IMG/VR virus record: IMGVR_UViG_3300027759_000045
Coordinates: 186,001 to 250,000 of that record
DNA from: a virus
Direction: 5' to 3' (one strand)
Length of the DNA: 64,000 nt
This document shows, one piece after another, positions 1 through 9,584 of this stretch. Each line of letters starts with the position of its first letter. The first letter of the stretch is position 1. The notes below the pieces were generated by a model, which was not told where the DNA came from, ran no database searches, and saw only the letters and a program-made list of their open reading frames with translations. Position numbers and translations under genes: made by a program.

Positions 1-2117
1 ATCTTTGTTGGCACATAGGTGGGACTGTTTTGACCAAATGATGCAGGTGCTGGTGGTTTGCTCATGCCACCTTTGGGTAATCCGGCGTTGGCCAAACGGT
101 TGATGGCTCCACCTAGTACATTGCCCAGTATGCCACCACCCCAGGTTGTGCCAGGGCCTGTGGGATTGGTGCTTTGACGTTTGTTCAGCATGTTACTGTT
201 GTTGACATTGGGACTGCGAGCACGTATATAGTCCACATCTACAGGCAGGTCGTAGGTAAAAGACTGCACCACACAGGGATGTTCGTTGAATTGGTATTCA
301 CCCAGTCCGGTTAGATACACCAATGGAGGTGGTGTGCCACGTTGAGGATCTTGACCATAGAACATTTTTGTCACTGATTTAAAAAAGTGTATCACTGCCA
401 ACAGATATTCAGCCTCTGTTGTGCTTTGTGCAGTAAATGGACAACTCAGTGTGACTGGTTCAACTGAACTGCTTTGATAGTAGTAGCCTTTGTAGTTGCT
501 GTGTGTTAGATCATAACTTGCATAGTTGGCCTTGTACGAAGTGCCAATTGTGGGTGTGTAAGGAAATATAATTCCTGTGCCTTTTAGTGGCTGTAATATT
601 CCAGGTTCTGGGGCATTGTACAAATAATCAGCACCTGGTGCTAGTCGTAACTTAACACGCCAATCACCGTTGTTGGGATTTCTGCGCTGGTTGGCAATGG
701 TGTTCTGTGCTCGTGCCTTGTCCAAGGTGCCTTGTTTTATGGCAGCATTGAGATTGGTACGCTCTTCTTCTTCTTCAGGATTGGCGGCAAAGTCTCCAGA
801 AGGTTGTATTGTGACTGGATCGTCGGCACCCACAGCCTCGGGATTGAATACATTTTCAGTAACCCCGGCAGTTCCAGTTGGATCAAAAATATTTTCTGCA
901 TTTGGGTCAACTGTGGGTTCAACTTCTATGGCTTCTGTGGCTAGTATTCGTCGATTCTCTGCTTGTTCTAGTTCCAGTGCGTCTGCTTCCTCATCTGTCA
1001 TTACAGGCACATCTGTGGGTTCAAACTCTGTTGCTTCTTGTTCTGCTAGTGCTTGTTCTGCTTCGAATCTTGCCTGTTCAAATGGATCTGAGTTGGGCTC
1101 AACGTTGGCAGGATCAAATACTGATTCTTCTCCGGCGTTGATTGTCTCTCCTGGATCAAAAACATTCTCACCAGGATCAACTGTGGGGTCAACTTCTATG
1201 GCTTCTGTGGACAAGACACGACGATTTTCAGCTTGTTGTGCATCAAGTGCATCAGCTTCCTCATCTGTTAGAAATGCCACATCTCCAGGATCAAATTCTC
1301 GTGGTTCTCCGTCGAGTTCAAGTCCTGCTTCAAATCTTGCCTGTTCAAATGGATCCGAGTTAGGATCAACATTGTTGGGATCAAATACTGATTCTTCTCC
1401 GGCGTTGAATGTATTGCCTGGATCAAACACATTTTCAACTGCGTCAGCAGTTTTACCTGGTGCGTCGCCTCTGAAATACGTTCCACCGGTTTCTTCATTG
1501 ATTGCAAACCCGGGCTGTAGATTGCCATCGTCGTCATATGCAGGAAATTGACTTGGGTCACTTGCAGGATTTAATTCAGCAGCACTTTTTGGTACTGCTG
1601 TGCTGGCTGGTAAAACATCTTTTGTGCTTTTGAAAATTGAACCAATTGAACTTGCCAAGGATAACGCAGCCAATGGATTGGCTGCCGCTGCCCCCAGTGC
1701 CGCTGCCCCCAGTGTGTTTAGTAATCCAGATGAATTGCTTAATAAACTGCCCGAGCTGGGCGCTGGCGTTGACACATTGTATGGCAGTTGTTTGGCACCA
1801 GGATCAACCAGTGGACTTACGCCGCCATTACGATTGCCAGCTGATGCAACCGAGTCAGGAACACCCAGGCCGGTAGCTGGTGGAGTTTTTCCAGAGGCCG
1901 AAGTCACTGCCGCAGTGGCATTGTTTGTGGCCAACTGTGTAGCTTTTACTGCTGTGGTGGCAGCTTCAACTGCCGCCAGTGCCGCAGGAGACGGTGTTCG
2001 GCCGGCTTTTTGTGCCGCAATCACTGTGTTTTGAGCCGCTGCCAACGTTTTGATTGCCACAGCATTTTCACGTTGTGCTTGTGCGGCTTGTGCGGTTAGT
2101 GATGGGGTGGTTGCCAT
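1..2117 (-). CDS. Large virion structural protein, baseplate/tail-tube type (partial, C-terminus beyond window)
   Basis: The reading frame is open from an ATG at 2117 to the window edge (705 codons, C-terminus missing). SD-like AGGAAAA and a late-promoter motif AATAAATAC lie just upstream. Order: an Ala-rich N-terminus; a hydrophobic Ala/Leu stretch near residues 135-165; an acidic Asp/Asn/Pro-rich region with two copies of a roughly 90-residue repeat (motifs FDPGE, DPNSDPFEQARFE, MTDEEADAL); then a folded C-terminal part from about residue 480 with motifs NNGDWRVKL, IIFPYTP, DLTHSNYK, FFKSVTKMFYGQ and LGEYQFNEHPC. From memory, that last part resembles a family in marine T4-like phages annotated as baseplate or tail-tube-cap (gp48-like) protein; this assignment is tentative. 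Divergent from gp55. Confidence 0.6.
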   Translation of the reverse strand, partial: MATTPSLTAQAAQAQRENAVAIKTLAAAQNTVIAAQKAGRTPSPAALAAVEAATTAVKATQLATNNATAAVTSASGKTPPATGLGVPDSVASAGNRNGGVSPLVDPGAKQLPYNVSTPAPSSGSLLSNSSGLLNTLGAAALGAAAANPLAALSLASSIGSIFKSTKDVLPASTAVPKSAAELNPASDPSQFPAYDDDGNLQPGFAINEETGGTYFRGDAPGKTADAVENVFDPGNTFNAGEESVFDPNNVDPNSDPFEQARFEAGLELDGEPREFDPGDVAFLTDEEADALDAQQAENRRVLSTEAIEVDPTVDPGENVFDPGETINAGEESVFDPANVEPNSDPFEQARFEAEQALAEQEATEFEPTDVPVMTDEEADALELEQAENRRILATEAIEVEPTVDPNAENIFDPTGTAGVTENVFNPEAVGADDPVTIQPSGDFAANPEEEEERTNLNAAIKQGTLDKARAQNTIANQRRNPNNGDWRVKLRLAPGADYLYNAPEPGILQPLKGTGIIFPYTPTIGTSYKANYASYDLTHSNYKGYYYQSSSVEPVTLSCPFTAQSTTEAEYLLAVIHFFKSVTKMFYGQDPQRGTPPPLVYLTGLGEYQFNEHPCVVQSFTYDLPVDVDYIRARSPNVNNSNMLNKRQSTNPTGPGTTWGGGILGNVLGGAINRLANAGLPKGGMSKPPAPASFGQNSPTYVPTK
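870..1410 (-). repeat. Two tandem copies of a ~267-270 bp in-frame repeat
   Basis: The block around 919-1188 recurs at about 1189-1458 with slight divergence. Landmark matches: the stretch beginning TCAACTTCTATGG at 919 and 1189 (270 bp apart), and CAAATGGATC at 1079 and 1346 (267 bp apart). Each copy encodes about 90 residues of acidic, Asp/Glu/Asn-rich sequence with FDPGE- and EEADAL-type motifs. The repeat lies wholly inside the reverse-strand structural gene. Confidence 0.85.
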
Positions 2118-2134
2118 AATGATTTTCCTATACA

Positions 2135-2143
2135 GTATTTATT
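2135..2143 (-). promoter_or_regulatory. Putative phage late promoter (AATAAATAC)
   Basis: Reads AATAAATAC on the reverse strand, 18 bases before the ATG at 2117. It matches the T4 late -10 type TATAAATA recognised by gp55. Confidence 0.5.
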
Positions 2144-2175
2144 GCAGAAATAAACTGGCTATATAATGATAAAGG

Positions 2176-2203
2176 TTGACAATGCAGTAAAAAGTGTTAT
2201 AAT
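2176..2203 (+). promoter_or_regulatory. Host sigma70-type promoter upstream of gp55
   Basis: TTGACA at 2176-2181 and TATAAT at 2198-2203, both perfect consensus, with a 16-base spacer. The gp55 start lies 27 bases downstream. An ATAAATA late-type motif follows the -10 directly, so the gene could be read both early and late. Confidence 0.8.
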
Positions 2204-2229
2204 AAATACATTACAAGGAGACACTGCCT

Positions 2230-3222
2230 GTGGCAACATCTAAACGAACAGCATCCACACTGGATCCGTCGAAATCAATATCATCAACACCCACTGCACC
2301 AAAAGTAAACTATCTCAACAACAGAGACATTCTCAAAGAGATACACGCCAGTAAAAACACCTACTGCTACTACGCGGATCCCGCAGTAGACAGTCAATAC
2401 GACATTATTTTGCCCGGACTGGACAAAATTAACCAGCGCACCATTGCTGAAGCCCGACGCAATCGTGCTGACCGACTCAAACGTGAAGGCACCATTGTGG
2501 ACCCTGTGAAGATTCCCAATACAGACCTGGTGTTCCGTATCACCTGCTGGGATCATATCCCAATGGCCGAGAAAAAGATTCCCAAGTCTGCACAGAAGAA
2601 AAAACAGAAAATTGAAGATCTGCTGGAGTTTGAAGACGAGCCCATTGATGATTCCCTGGACGAACTGCTGGACGACGTGGTGCTGAACCCGGTGCGTCAG
2701 CGACTGAACTTTCCTCCATTTGAACATTGGCGATTAGATGAAAACAAGGAACGGTTCCGTGTGGGTCGTAGTCACTGGCGGGGTGATTTAGAAACTGGCT
2801 ACTTCAGTCGAGATCACGGCGACATGACACGTAAGTTGGCACACATGTTTATGAAGCTGTGCGAAAGATATGCTACCAGGAGTAATTGGCGTGGATACAC
2901 ATACAACGAAGAAATGCGAGGACAGGCCTTGCTACAACTCAGTCAGATCGGACTACAGTTCGATGAATCAAAATCGCAGAATCCTTTTGCGTATTACACT
3001 GCCGCTATTACTAACAGCTTTACTCGCATCCTTAATTTAGAAAAGAAAAGTCAGAACATCCGTGATGACATCTTGGAGATCAACGGACTCAGTCCGTCAT
3101 GGACCAGACAAAATGCCGGAAAGGCCAGCATGGCCGCATTAAGTGGACCTGTTACCATTACCACTTACATTGTGGATAAGCCGGTAGAAGCAGTTGAATC
3201 GGATTCGGTTAACCCTGTGTAA
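2230..3222 (+). CDS. 55: Late-transcription sigma factor, T4 gp55-like
   Basis: Probable phage sigma factor that directs host RNA polymerase to late promoters. Start is GTG at 2230 behind AAGGAG. The N-terminal part carries VNYLNNRDILKEI, closely resembling the start of T4 gp55 (YNYVNNKELL). The C-terminal half has the sigma-2-like block: MTRKLAHMFMKLCERYATRSNWRG, then a region around GQALLQLSQIGLQFDESKSQNPFAYYTAAITNSF, matching the T4 gp55 segment with [22 protein letters not shown]. At 330 aa it is much longer than T4 gp55 (185 aa); the extra length includes a Lys-rich then acidic stretch near residues 118-155. A consensus sigma70 promoter precedes it. The many TAAATA motifs in the window are its likely targets. 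Confidence 0.88.
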   Translation: MATSKRTASTLDPSKSISSTPTAPKVNYLNNRDILKEIHASKNTYCYYADPAVDSQYDIILPGLDKINQRTIAEARRNRADRLKREGTIVDPVKIPNTDLVFRITCWDHIPMAEKKIPKSAQKKKQKIEDLLEFEDEPIDDSLDELLDDVVLNPVRQRLNFPPFEHWRLDENKERFRVGRSHWRGDLETGYFSRDHGDMTRKLAHMFMKLCERYATRSNWRGYTYNEEMRGQALLQLSQIGLQFDESKSQNPFAYYTAAITNSFTRILNLEKKSQNIRDDILEINGLSPSWTRQNAGKASMAALSGPVTITTYIVDKPVEAVESDSVNPV

Positions 3223-3234
3223 TTTTACAAACTC

Positions 3235-4122
3235 ATGACCATTGCCATTGCGTTTAACGGCGGGGGGTACGGTACCTATCTTGAGTGGGTACTGACCACC
3301 CTTGCTACCGGCATTCCTATTACGGCTCCGTTTGGCATAAACGGAAACAGTCACCGGTTTTATGGAAATCATGCAAATGACATACATTCCTCTCTGTGGA
3401 AAGCAGTTGCCAGCAAAGAAAAGTCTTGTTTGTTTGTTCGACTCCACCCAAAAACACACCAACACGAAGTACTAGATAATAATTTAAATCAAATTTTGGA
3501 TGTTGCAGAAAAAGTTATCTATTTGTATCCTGATTCAGATTCAGTACTGTTAAATATAAACAACTTCTATTCAAAAATTTGGAAGGAGTGGTGGAGTGTG
3601 CGGTTATCAGATCCAGTATTTGCCGACAACTTGTACAGTAATTGGCCGGTCAATAGAGATACCCCGGTTACTCAGATACCAATCTGGATCAAGAGAGAAA
3701 TACTCAGTTTTAATTTGATGCCATCCTGGTTTGATCAAGTTGAATGGTATCACCCAGGCCGATGGCATCATGCACGATGTCAATTGGTATTGACCAACGA
3801 ACTGCTGTACAATTTTGAATCAACTATACAGAAATTACAGAAGTTTTGCAATTTGGAATTCAAAAAGAACATCGCGGATCTTGTGCCCCTGCATGATACT
3901 ATGCTATCACTACAACCGTATCTCTCCCAAGACCAGTTGTGTCACAACATAGTCAATCACACTTTGACCAATCAACTGTTTGAATGGAGAGACATTCCGT
4001 TACCTAGCCAAAGTTGGGTACAATGGAAATTGAGAAAGTTGGGCTACGAGATTCGTTGCTATGGGCTTGACATGTTCCCAACAAATAGTGTACAATTACG
4101 AGAACTACTATATCCTGTATGA
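3235..4122 (+). CDS. Unknown protein, C-terminal FPTN-motif family (possible transferase)
   Basis: 295 aa, 12 bases after gp55, with its stop overlapping the gp47 start (ATGA). I do not recognise a characterised family. The N-terminus has an FNGGGYGTYLEW motif that could be a glycine-rich nucleotide or sulfonucleotide loop. Other blocks are NGNSHRFYGNH and a Trp/His-rich segment around EWYHPGRWHHARC. The C-terminus ends MFPTNSVQLRELLYP, which resembles the end of the reverse-strand protein at 9682-10731 (FPTNTQDLHKLLEP), so the two may be distant paralogues. A sulfotransferase-like role is only a guess. It is the first gene of an operon with gp47, a radical SAM and gp46. Confidence 0.55.
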   Translation: MTIAIAFNGGGYGTYLEWVLTTLATGIPITAPFGINGNSHRFYGNHANDIHSSLWKAVASKEKSCLFVRLHPKTHQHEVLDNNLNQILDVAEKVIYLYPDSDSVLLNINNFYSKIWKEWWSVRLSDPVFADNLYSNWPVNRDTPVTQIPIWIKREILSFNLMPSWFDQVEWYHPGRWHHARCQLVLTNELLYNFESTIQKLQKFCNLEFKKNIADLVPLHDTMLSLQPYLSQDQLCHNIVNHTLTNQLFEWRDIPLPSQSWVQWKLRKLGYEIRCYGLDMFPTNSVQLRELLYPV

Positions 4123-5132
4123 ATCTATTTAAAAAAGCTGCGGTCTTTACTGATATCCATTTTGGCCTTAAGTCAAACAGTGTGTTACACAATGAAGACT
4201 GCTTGAACTTTGTGAAATGGGCCACTGCCAAAGCCAAAAGTGAAGGTTGTGAAACCTGTTTGTTCCTAGGCGACTGGCACAACAATCGATCAAGTCTAAA
4301 CATTGTCACACTAAACTACAGCCTGCGGGCACTGGAGCACATGAATGCTAATTTCGACCGTGTGTATTTTATCCCTGGTAATCACGACCTTTATTATCGT
4401 GACAAGCGCGATATACAGTCAGTTGAGTGGGCACGACACCTCCCTAATATTGAGATATGCAATGATTGGGTTTCTAGTGGCGACGTTGTTATCGCCCCTT
4501 GGTTGTGCGGAGATGATTATAAACGGATTCCTAAACTAAAAGGCAAATATATGTTTGGGCACTTTGAGTTGCCCGGCTACCTGATGAATGCCATGGTAGA
4601 AATGCCAGATCATGGTGAAGTACGTAGAGAAGACTTTGTAAACTTTGAGCATGTGTTTACCGGACACTTTCACAAACGACAGACCAAAAAGAATATTACC
4701 TACATCGGCAACTGTTTCCCGCATAACTACGCTGATGCCAGCGATGATGAACGCGGCATGATGATTCTAGAGTGGGGACAGGAGCCAGAGTTTCATGCCT
4801 GGCCTGCGCAGCCAAGATATCGTGTGTTAGGACTCAGCAATGTGATTGACAATGCTGCCACTGTGCTAGCAAAAGACATGCATGTTCGTGTACAATTAGA
4901 CATTGAGATCTCATACGAAGAAGCTAACTTTATCAAAGAAACTTATATTAAAGACTACGGGCTAAGAGAAATGGCTCTTATTCCAAACAAGGCAGCCGGA
5001 GTCGACACAGACATGGCGCCAGGCGAAATAAAGTTTGAATCAGTTGATCAAATTGTAACAGATCAACTCACTAACATTGAATCTGAATTCTACGATCCAA
5101 AACTGTTGTTAAAAATATATCAAAACTTATGA
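4119..5132 (+). CDS. 47: Recombination endonuclease subunit gp47 (SbcD/Mre11-like)
   Basis: Nuclease subunit of the phage Mre11/Rad50-type complex that resects DNA ends for recombination-dependent replication. The metallophosphoesterase motifs are in order: TDIHFG (DxH), FLGDWHNN (GDxxH), IPGNHDLYY (GNHD), FGHFELP and TGHFHKRQ (GHxH). The length (337 aa) matches T4 gp47 (339 aa). The start overlaps the preceding stop, and its own stop overlaps the start of a radical-SAM gene, which here separates it from its partner gp46. In T4 the 47 and 46 genes are close neighbours without such an insertion. Confidence 0.93.
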   Translation: MNLFKKAAVFTDIHFGLKSNSVLHNEDCLNFVKWATAKAKSEGCETCLFLGDWHNNRSSLNIVTLNYSLRALEHMNANFDRVYFIPGNHDLYYRDKRDIQSVEWARHLPNIEICNDWVSSGDVVIAPWLCGDDYKRIPKLKGKYMFGHFELPGYLMNAMVEMPDHGEVRREDFVNFEHVFTGHFHKRQTKKNITYIGNCFPHNYADASDDERGMMILEWGQEPEFHAWPAQPRYRVLGLSNVIDNAATVLAKDMHVRVQLDIEISYEEANFIKETYIKDYGLREMALIPNKAAGVDTDMAPGEIKFESVDQIVTDQLTNIESEFYDPKLLLKIYQNL

Positions 5133-6706
5133 ATCAGTTTGACAAATCTATAGATCGTTTGCAAAAACTTTACGATACTGCGGGACCGTTTTATCTGTCA
5201 GAGTTTTATCAGGCCGACGGAGACAAAAAATTATATAATTTTCTAACTTCTGTTTATCAGATCGAATACACCACTAATTTTCGAATTCTAATAGTCCAAG
5301 ACTGCATAGATGTGTACGATTATGAAGACTTGCCAGGAAAAGCCATATGTACGTTACAACAATACGTTAGTCAGATAGATATTAGCAATTTTTTTGTTGT
5401 AGTTGTAACTGGCAATAAAAACATAGACACCGAACTAGCGCAAGTACAAAAGTTGTATTCTACCGATGATTGTAAAATGCAAAGTCATATTGTCAACAAT
5501 GTCAAATACACTGCAACTCATCAACAACAAGACACATTTTGTGTATTGCCATGGGTGCATTTATACGTTGGTCCCGACGGAAATGTGTTACCATGTTGTG
5601 TTGCTGATCAAAAATTTCCAATGGGTAATATCAATGATGCTTCGGTAGATGACATTTCAAAATCGTCTGTATTTAATCTTCTACGAACAAACATGTTGAC
5701 TGGCAAACGTAGTAAGGAATGCAACCGATGTTATATCCAAGAGGATGCTGGATTGATGAGTGCAAGACGATCTCACAACGCTCAATGGTCTCAAAAAAAA
5801 TTAAATATCGAATCTAGTGGAGTACTTAAAACGTTTGAGCCGGTTTATCTTGATATAAGATTGAACAATATCTGCAATCTCAAATGCAGAATGTGCAATG
5901 GCTATTTTAGCAGTGCTATTGCACAAGAAGAATCGAAGCTTTTTGGTAATCAACAATCATTAGATGCAAGCATGCAATCTGCACAAAAAGCACTAGCACT
6001 TGAAGAGATTATTAAATATTTGCCACAAGCAGAAAAAATATATTTTGCAGGTGGAGAACCATTGCTTGCTCTAGAACATTACAAAATATTAGATGCATTA
6101 ATTGAATGTGGCAATACTGACCTAGAAGTAACTTACAACACCAACTTTACTTCACTTGCATACAAAGATATTTCTGTCTTGGACTTATGGAAAAAATTCA
6201 GTCAAGTAAAAGTTGGAGCAAGTCTCGATGCAATAGGACGTGTAGCCGAATATGTCAGGCACGGAACCAAGTGGCCTACTATTGAATCTAACTTAGCATC
6301 TCTCAAACTACAGTGTCCTCATGTGAATTTTACCGTGACTTCAACTGTGGGATTTTTAAATATTTCCAGTTTAATTGAGTTGCAAACAACATGGCATGAA
6401 AACAAAATTTTAGATATTTCAAAATTCTCAATACAAGCTATGATAGGACCAGATCACTTGACGCTAACAGTATTGCCAACCGAGCACAAAGACCGACTTG
6501 ATTATAAAATAAAAAATCATATCAACTGGTGTTACCAAAATCAAGCAACTACTCTTGCGGCACAGTGGAAAAATGTGTTACAATACATGTGGAGTAAGGA
6601 CTCTTCGCAGTTTCTATCTGAATTTAAAAGATTAACTAGATTAATGGATCAATTTAGAAACGAATCATTAAGTGTAGTATTACCAGAGTTTTCTAGTTTT
6701 ATATGA
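5129..6706 (+). CDS. Radical-SAM protein with N-terminal SPASM/twitch-like Cys cluster
   Basis: 525 aa. Residues ~140-210 hold an auxiliary-cluster-like module (CVLPWVHLYVGPDG, LPCCVADQ, then CNRC). The radical-SAM core follows at about residue 250, with CNLKCRMC binding the 4Fe-4S cluster and YFAGGEPLL as the GGE SAM-binding motif. The substrate is unknown; families of this layout often modify peptides or small molecules. ATGA overlaps at both ends tie it translationally to gp47 upstream and gp46 downstream. Base composition looks more AT-rich than its neighbours, suggesting later insertion. It shares its architecture with the gene starting at 62921. Confidence 0.85.
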   Translation: MNQFDKSIDRLQKLYDTAGPFYLSEFYQADGDKKLYNFLTSVYQIEYTTNFRILIVQDCIDVYDYEDLPGKAICTLQQYVSQIDISNFFVVVVTGNKNIDTELAQVQKLYSTDDCKMQSHIVNNVKYTATHQQQDTFCVLPWVHLYVGPDGNVLPCCVADQKFPMGNINDASVDDISKSSVFNLLRTNMLTGKRSKECNRCYIQEDAGLMSARRSHNAQWSQKKLNIESSGVLKTFEPVYLDIRLNNICNLKCRMCNGYFSSAIAQEESKLFGNQQSLDASMQSAQKALALEEIIKYLPQAEKIYFAGGEPLLALEHYKILDALIECGNTDLEVTYNTNFTSLAYKDISVLDLWKKFSQVKVGASLDAIGRVAEYVRHGTKWPTIESNLASLKLQCPHVNFTVTSTVGFLNISSLIELQTTWHENKILDISKFSIQAMIGPDHLTLTVLPTEHKDRLDYKIKNHINWCYQNQATTLAAQWKNVLQYMWSKDSSQFLSEFKRLTRLMDQFRNESLSVVLPEFSSFI

Positions 6707-8784
6707 TCCATATTAAAAATTTAACTGTTAAGAACTTTATGAGTGTGGGCAATGCCACACAGGGTATTGACTTTGACCGTAACGACCTTACATTGGTATT
6801 AGGCGAAAACTTAGACTTAGGTGGAGATGGATCACGCAACGGAACTGGCAAGACCACAATCATCAATGCCCTAAGTTATGCCTTGTATGGCCAAGCACTT
6901 TCAAACATCCGCAAAGACAATCTAGTAAACAAAACCAACGGCAAGAACATGCTTGTGAGTTTGGACTTTGTTGTAAATGGTCAAGAGTACAAGATCGAAC
7001 GTGGTCGTAAACCAAATGTGCTACGATTTTATGTCAACAACGAAGCTCAAGCTGTCACAGATGAAGCACAAGGCGACAGTCGTGAAACACAAGATGCTAT
7101 CGAACGTGTGATGAATATGAGTCATGACATGTTCAAACATGTGTTGGCCTTGAACACCTACACTGAACCGTTCCTGAGTTTAAAAGCCAACGACCAACGC
7201 AACATCATTGAGCAGTTGTTGGGTATTACCCTACTAAGTGAACGTGCTGATGCCATCAAGGAACTCAATCGGCAGACCAAAGACAGTATCTCGCAAGAAG
7301 AATTCCGTATACGGGCAGAACAAGAAGCCAACAAACGCATTGAAGAACAGATTGAAAGTTTGAAACGCAGGCAAGTGCTCTGGCAGAAGAAGTACGACAG
7401 TGATGTAGCGTACCTTGTGGCACAATATGATGATCTAGCCAAGATCAACATCGATGTTGAATTGCTAGCTCACAAAGATCTAGCTGTATGGACCACACGT
7501 AAACAACAACAGGATGCGTATACTGCACTGGTTGGTCGCCAAACTGCTTGGCAACAAAAACAACACCGAGACATTGGCGAGCTGGAACTAACTCTTAACA
7601 CGCTCAGTCATATTGATATTCAAGCAGAACTACAAGCACATGCGGACTTGGCTGCTTACACACAAAAAGCCAAAGACATTGCCGATCTTGAAAAACTGAT
7701 TGCTAGGTGCGTTACAGACGAGGCAAAAGAACAAAAAGTTATTGATAAACTCCGAATCGAAATTGCGGAATTAAAAAATCACAAGTGTTATGCATGTGGA
7801 CAAGACTTCCACGATGCCAATCATGAAACAGTATTGGGCACAAAAGAGAAGGCATTGCAAGAAGCCTCTCTGCAAGCATTGAGTACTAATGGTCAGTGGA
7901 TGGAAAATACAGATGCATTACAAGCATTGGGTGCGCTGGGCACAAAACACACCACACACTACGATACAGAAACACAAGCCATTCGTCATTCAAGCGAACT
8001 AGAAAACATTCAGCACAAGATTGATGCCAAACGTGCGGAAACAGATCCTTACGCTGAACAACTGGCAGAGCATACACTGGTAGAGGTTGGTACACACCCT
8101 GTTACGCATTATGATACAGAAGCACAAGCTGTTGAGCATCGCAGTCGTATGAATACATTACTGACTCAGATTGCTACCAAAGGAGAAGAGAAGGATCCGT
8201 ACACTGAACAGATTGTTGAAATGCAACAACAGGCATTGCAGACTGTGAGTTACGATGCACTCAATGATCTCACAAGATTACAAGAACACCAAGACTTCTT
8301 GCTCAAACTGTTGACATCCAAAGATAGTTTTGTACGTAAAAAGATTATTGATCAGAATTTGAGTTATCTAAACGCACGACTGACGCACTACTTGGATCGT
8401 ATTGGCTTGCCACACACTGTGAAATTCCAAAACGACTTGAGTGTGATGATTGAAGAACTGGGTCGTGAACTAGACTTTGATAACTTGAGTCGTGGCGAAC
8501 GCAATCGTTTGATCTTATCAATGTCATGGGCATTCCGTGATGTATGGGAGAGTCTGTACAGCCCAATTAACTTGTTGTTCATTGATGAACTCATCGACAA
8601 TGGTTTAGATACTCAGGGTGTAGAGAACGCACTAGCACTGCTGAAGAAGATGAGCCGAGAGCGCCACAAGTCAATCTGGCTTGTGAGCCACAGAGATGAA
8701 CTAGCCGGACGTGTGGAGAACATTCTCAAAGTGATAAAAGAGAATGGTTTTACCAGTTACAATACCGACGTAGAACTTGCATAA
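6703..8784 (+). CDS. 46: Recombination endonuclease subunit gp46 (SbcC/Rad50-like ATPase)
   Basis: ATPase partner of gp47. The Walker A loop is at about residues 46-55 (SRNGTGKTT), followed by long coiled-coil arms. A zinc hook C362-Y-A-C365 lies in the middle; the ABC signature is LSRGERNRL and Walker B is LLFIDELIDNGLD, with an SHRDEL switch histidine near the end. It is 693 aa, longer than T4 gp46 (560 aa), with the extra length in the coiled coil. The start overlaps the stop of the radical-SAM gene, so its translation probably depends on the inserted gene. Confidence 0.95.
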   Translation: MIHIKNLTVKNFMSVGNATQGIDFDRNDLTLVLGENLDLGGDGSRNGTGKTTIINALSYALYGQALSNIRKDNLVNKTNGKNMLVSLDFVVNGQEYKIERGRKPNVLRFYVNNEAQAVTDEAQGDSRETQDAIERVMNMSHDMFKHVLALNTYTEPFLSLKANDQRNIIEQLLGITLLSERADAIKELNRQTKDSISQEEFRIRAEQEANKRIEEQIESLKRRQVLWQKKYDSDVAYLVAQYDDLAKINIDVELLAHKDLAVWTTRKQQQDAYTALVGRQTAWQQKQHRDIGELELTLNTLSHIDIQAELQAHADLAAYTQKAKDIADLEKLIARCVTDEAKEQKVIDKLRIEIAELKNHKCYACGQDFHDANHETVLGTKEKALQEASLQALSTNGQWMENTDALQALGALGTKHTTHYDTETQAIRHSSELENIQHKIDAKRAETDPYAEQLAEHTLVEVGTHPVTHYDTEAQAVEHRSRMNTLLTQIATKGEEKDPYTEQIVEMQQQALQTVSYDALNDLTRLQEHQDFLLKLLTSKDSFVRKKIIDQNLSYLNARLTHYLDRIGLPHTVKFQNDLSVMIEELGRELDFDNLSRGERNRLILSMSWAFRDVWESLYSPINLLFIDELIDNGLDTQGVENALALLKKMSRERHKSIWLVSHRDELAGRVENILKVIKENGFTSYNTDVELA

Positions 8785-8862
8785 TTTAGCATTGTAGGCA
8801 TATTTTTTAACCAATCAACTTTAAGGCATAACTATAACGCAAGGATAAATCGCACACAACAC

Positions 8863-9291
8863 ATGACATGGCTATATCAAGATACCCCAATTGAGACATT
8901 GCCCGAAGAGTGTGTTGGATTTGTTTACTTGATCACAAATAATCTTTCTGGACGCAAGTACATAGGCAAAAAATTAGCAAAATTTAGTAAAACAACTTAC
9001 AAAACTGTAACACAAAAGAACGGCACAAAGAAGAAGAAAAAGATACGCTCAAAGATCGACAGCGATTGGCGAGAGTACTATGGGTCAAGCCCAGAATTGA
9101 CTTTAGACATCGAAAAACTAGGCACCAAAAACTTCACCAGAGAAATACTTTATTACTGCGGATCAAAATCTGAATGTAGTTATGTCGAAGCAAGAGAACA
9201 ATTTGCAAGACAAGTATTAGAGTCACAAGATTATTACAACGGCCATATTCAAGTTCGTGTGCATGGCTCACACATCATAAACAAAATTTAA
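8863..9291 (+). CDS. GIY-YIG family nuclease
   Basis: 142 aa. The N-terminal half shows the GIY-YIG signature as FVYLITNN...KYIGKK, a basic Lys-rich insert (KNGTKKKKK), then DWREYYGSS and a conserved-looking Glu region (NFTREILYYC). This compact form occurs as a free-standing nuclease in T4-like phages, where it may act as a homing or host-DNA-degrading enzyme. It is not fused to a DNA-binding domain. The 78 bases before it contain no convincing promoter. The non-coding hairpin-rich block follows directly. Confidence 0.75.
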   Translation: MTWLYQDTPIETLPEECVGFVYLITNNLSGRKYIGKKLAKFSKTTYKTVTQKNGTKKKKKIRSKIDSDWREYYGSSPELTLDIEKLGTKNFTREILYYCGSKSECSYVEAREQFARQVLESQDYYNGHIQVRVHGSHIINKI

Positions 9292-9541
9292 CAGGCAACA
9301 ATTACGACTCTGTGTTGAGTGTTTGACTCAACCCCATTGAAGAACGGTGAGATACCCGGGCTGGACTTGGGCGTCAAAGGCAATTGCTAACTTAAGGCAA
9401 CAAATGGTCGGGGCTATGTGAAAAAGATACAACCCCAGCTCGTAGGACTTGGATCTATATCGGGTCACTAGGGTTCCGTTGATATGTGAAGCTTGAGTAG
9501 GGGGTACCGGTCAACCGCCTCCGCGTTGGAAACAACAATCT

Positions 9542-9584
9542 CATTATGATAGATGACTGCTATACTCAGATAATGGCGTTTTTT
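9542..9584 (+). terminator. Stem-loop followed by T6
   Basis: CATTAT (9542-9547) pairs with ATAATG (9570-9575), with an inner ATAG/CTAT stem. GCG and six T (9579-9584) follow. It could end the candidate RNA or be part of it. Confidence 0.45.

Noticed and set aside
670-1551. Forward open frame of 293 codons opposite the first structural gene
   Set aside because: Ser/Ala-rich shadow of the reverse-strand repeat gene, without start signals.
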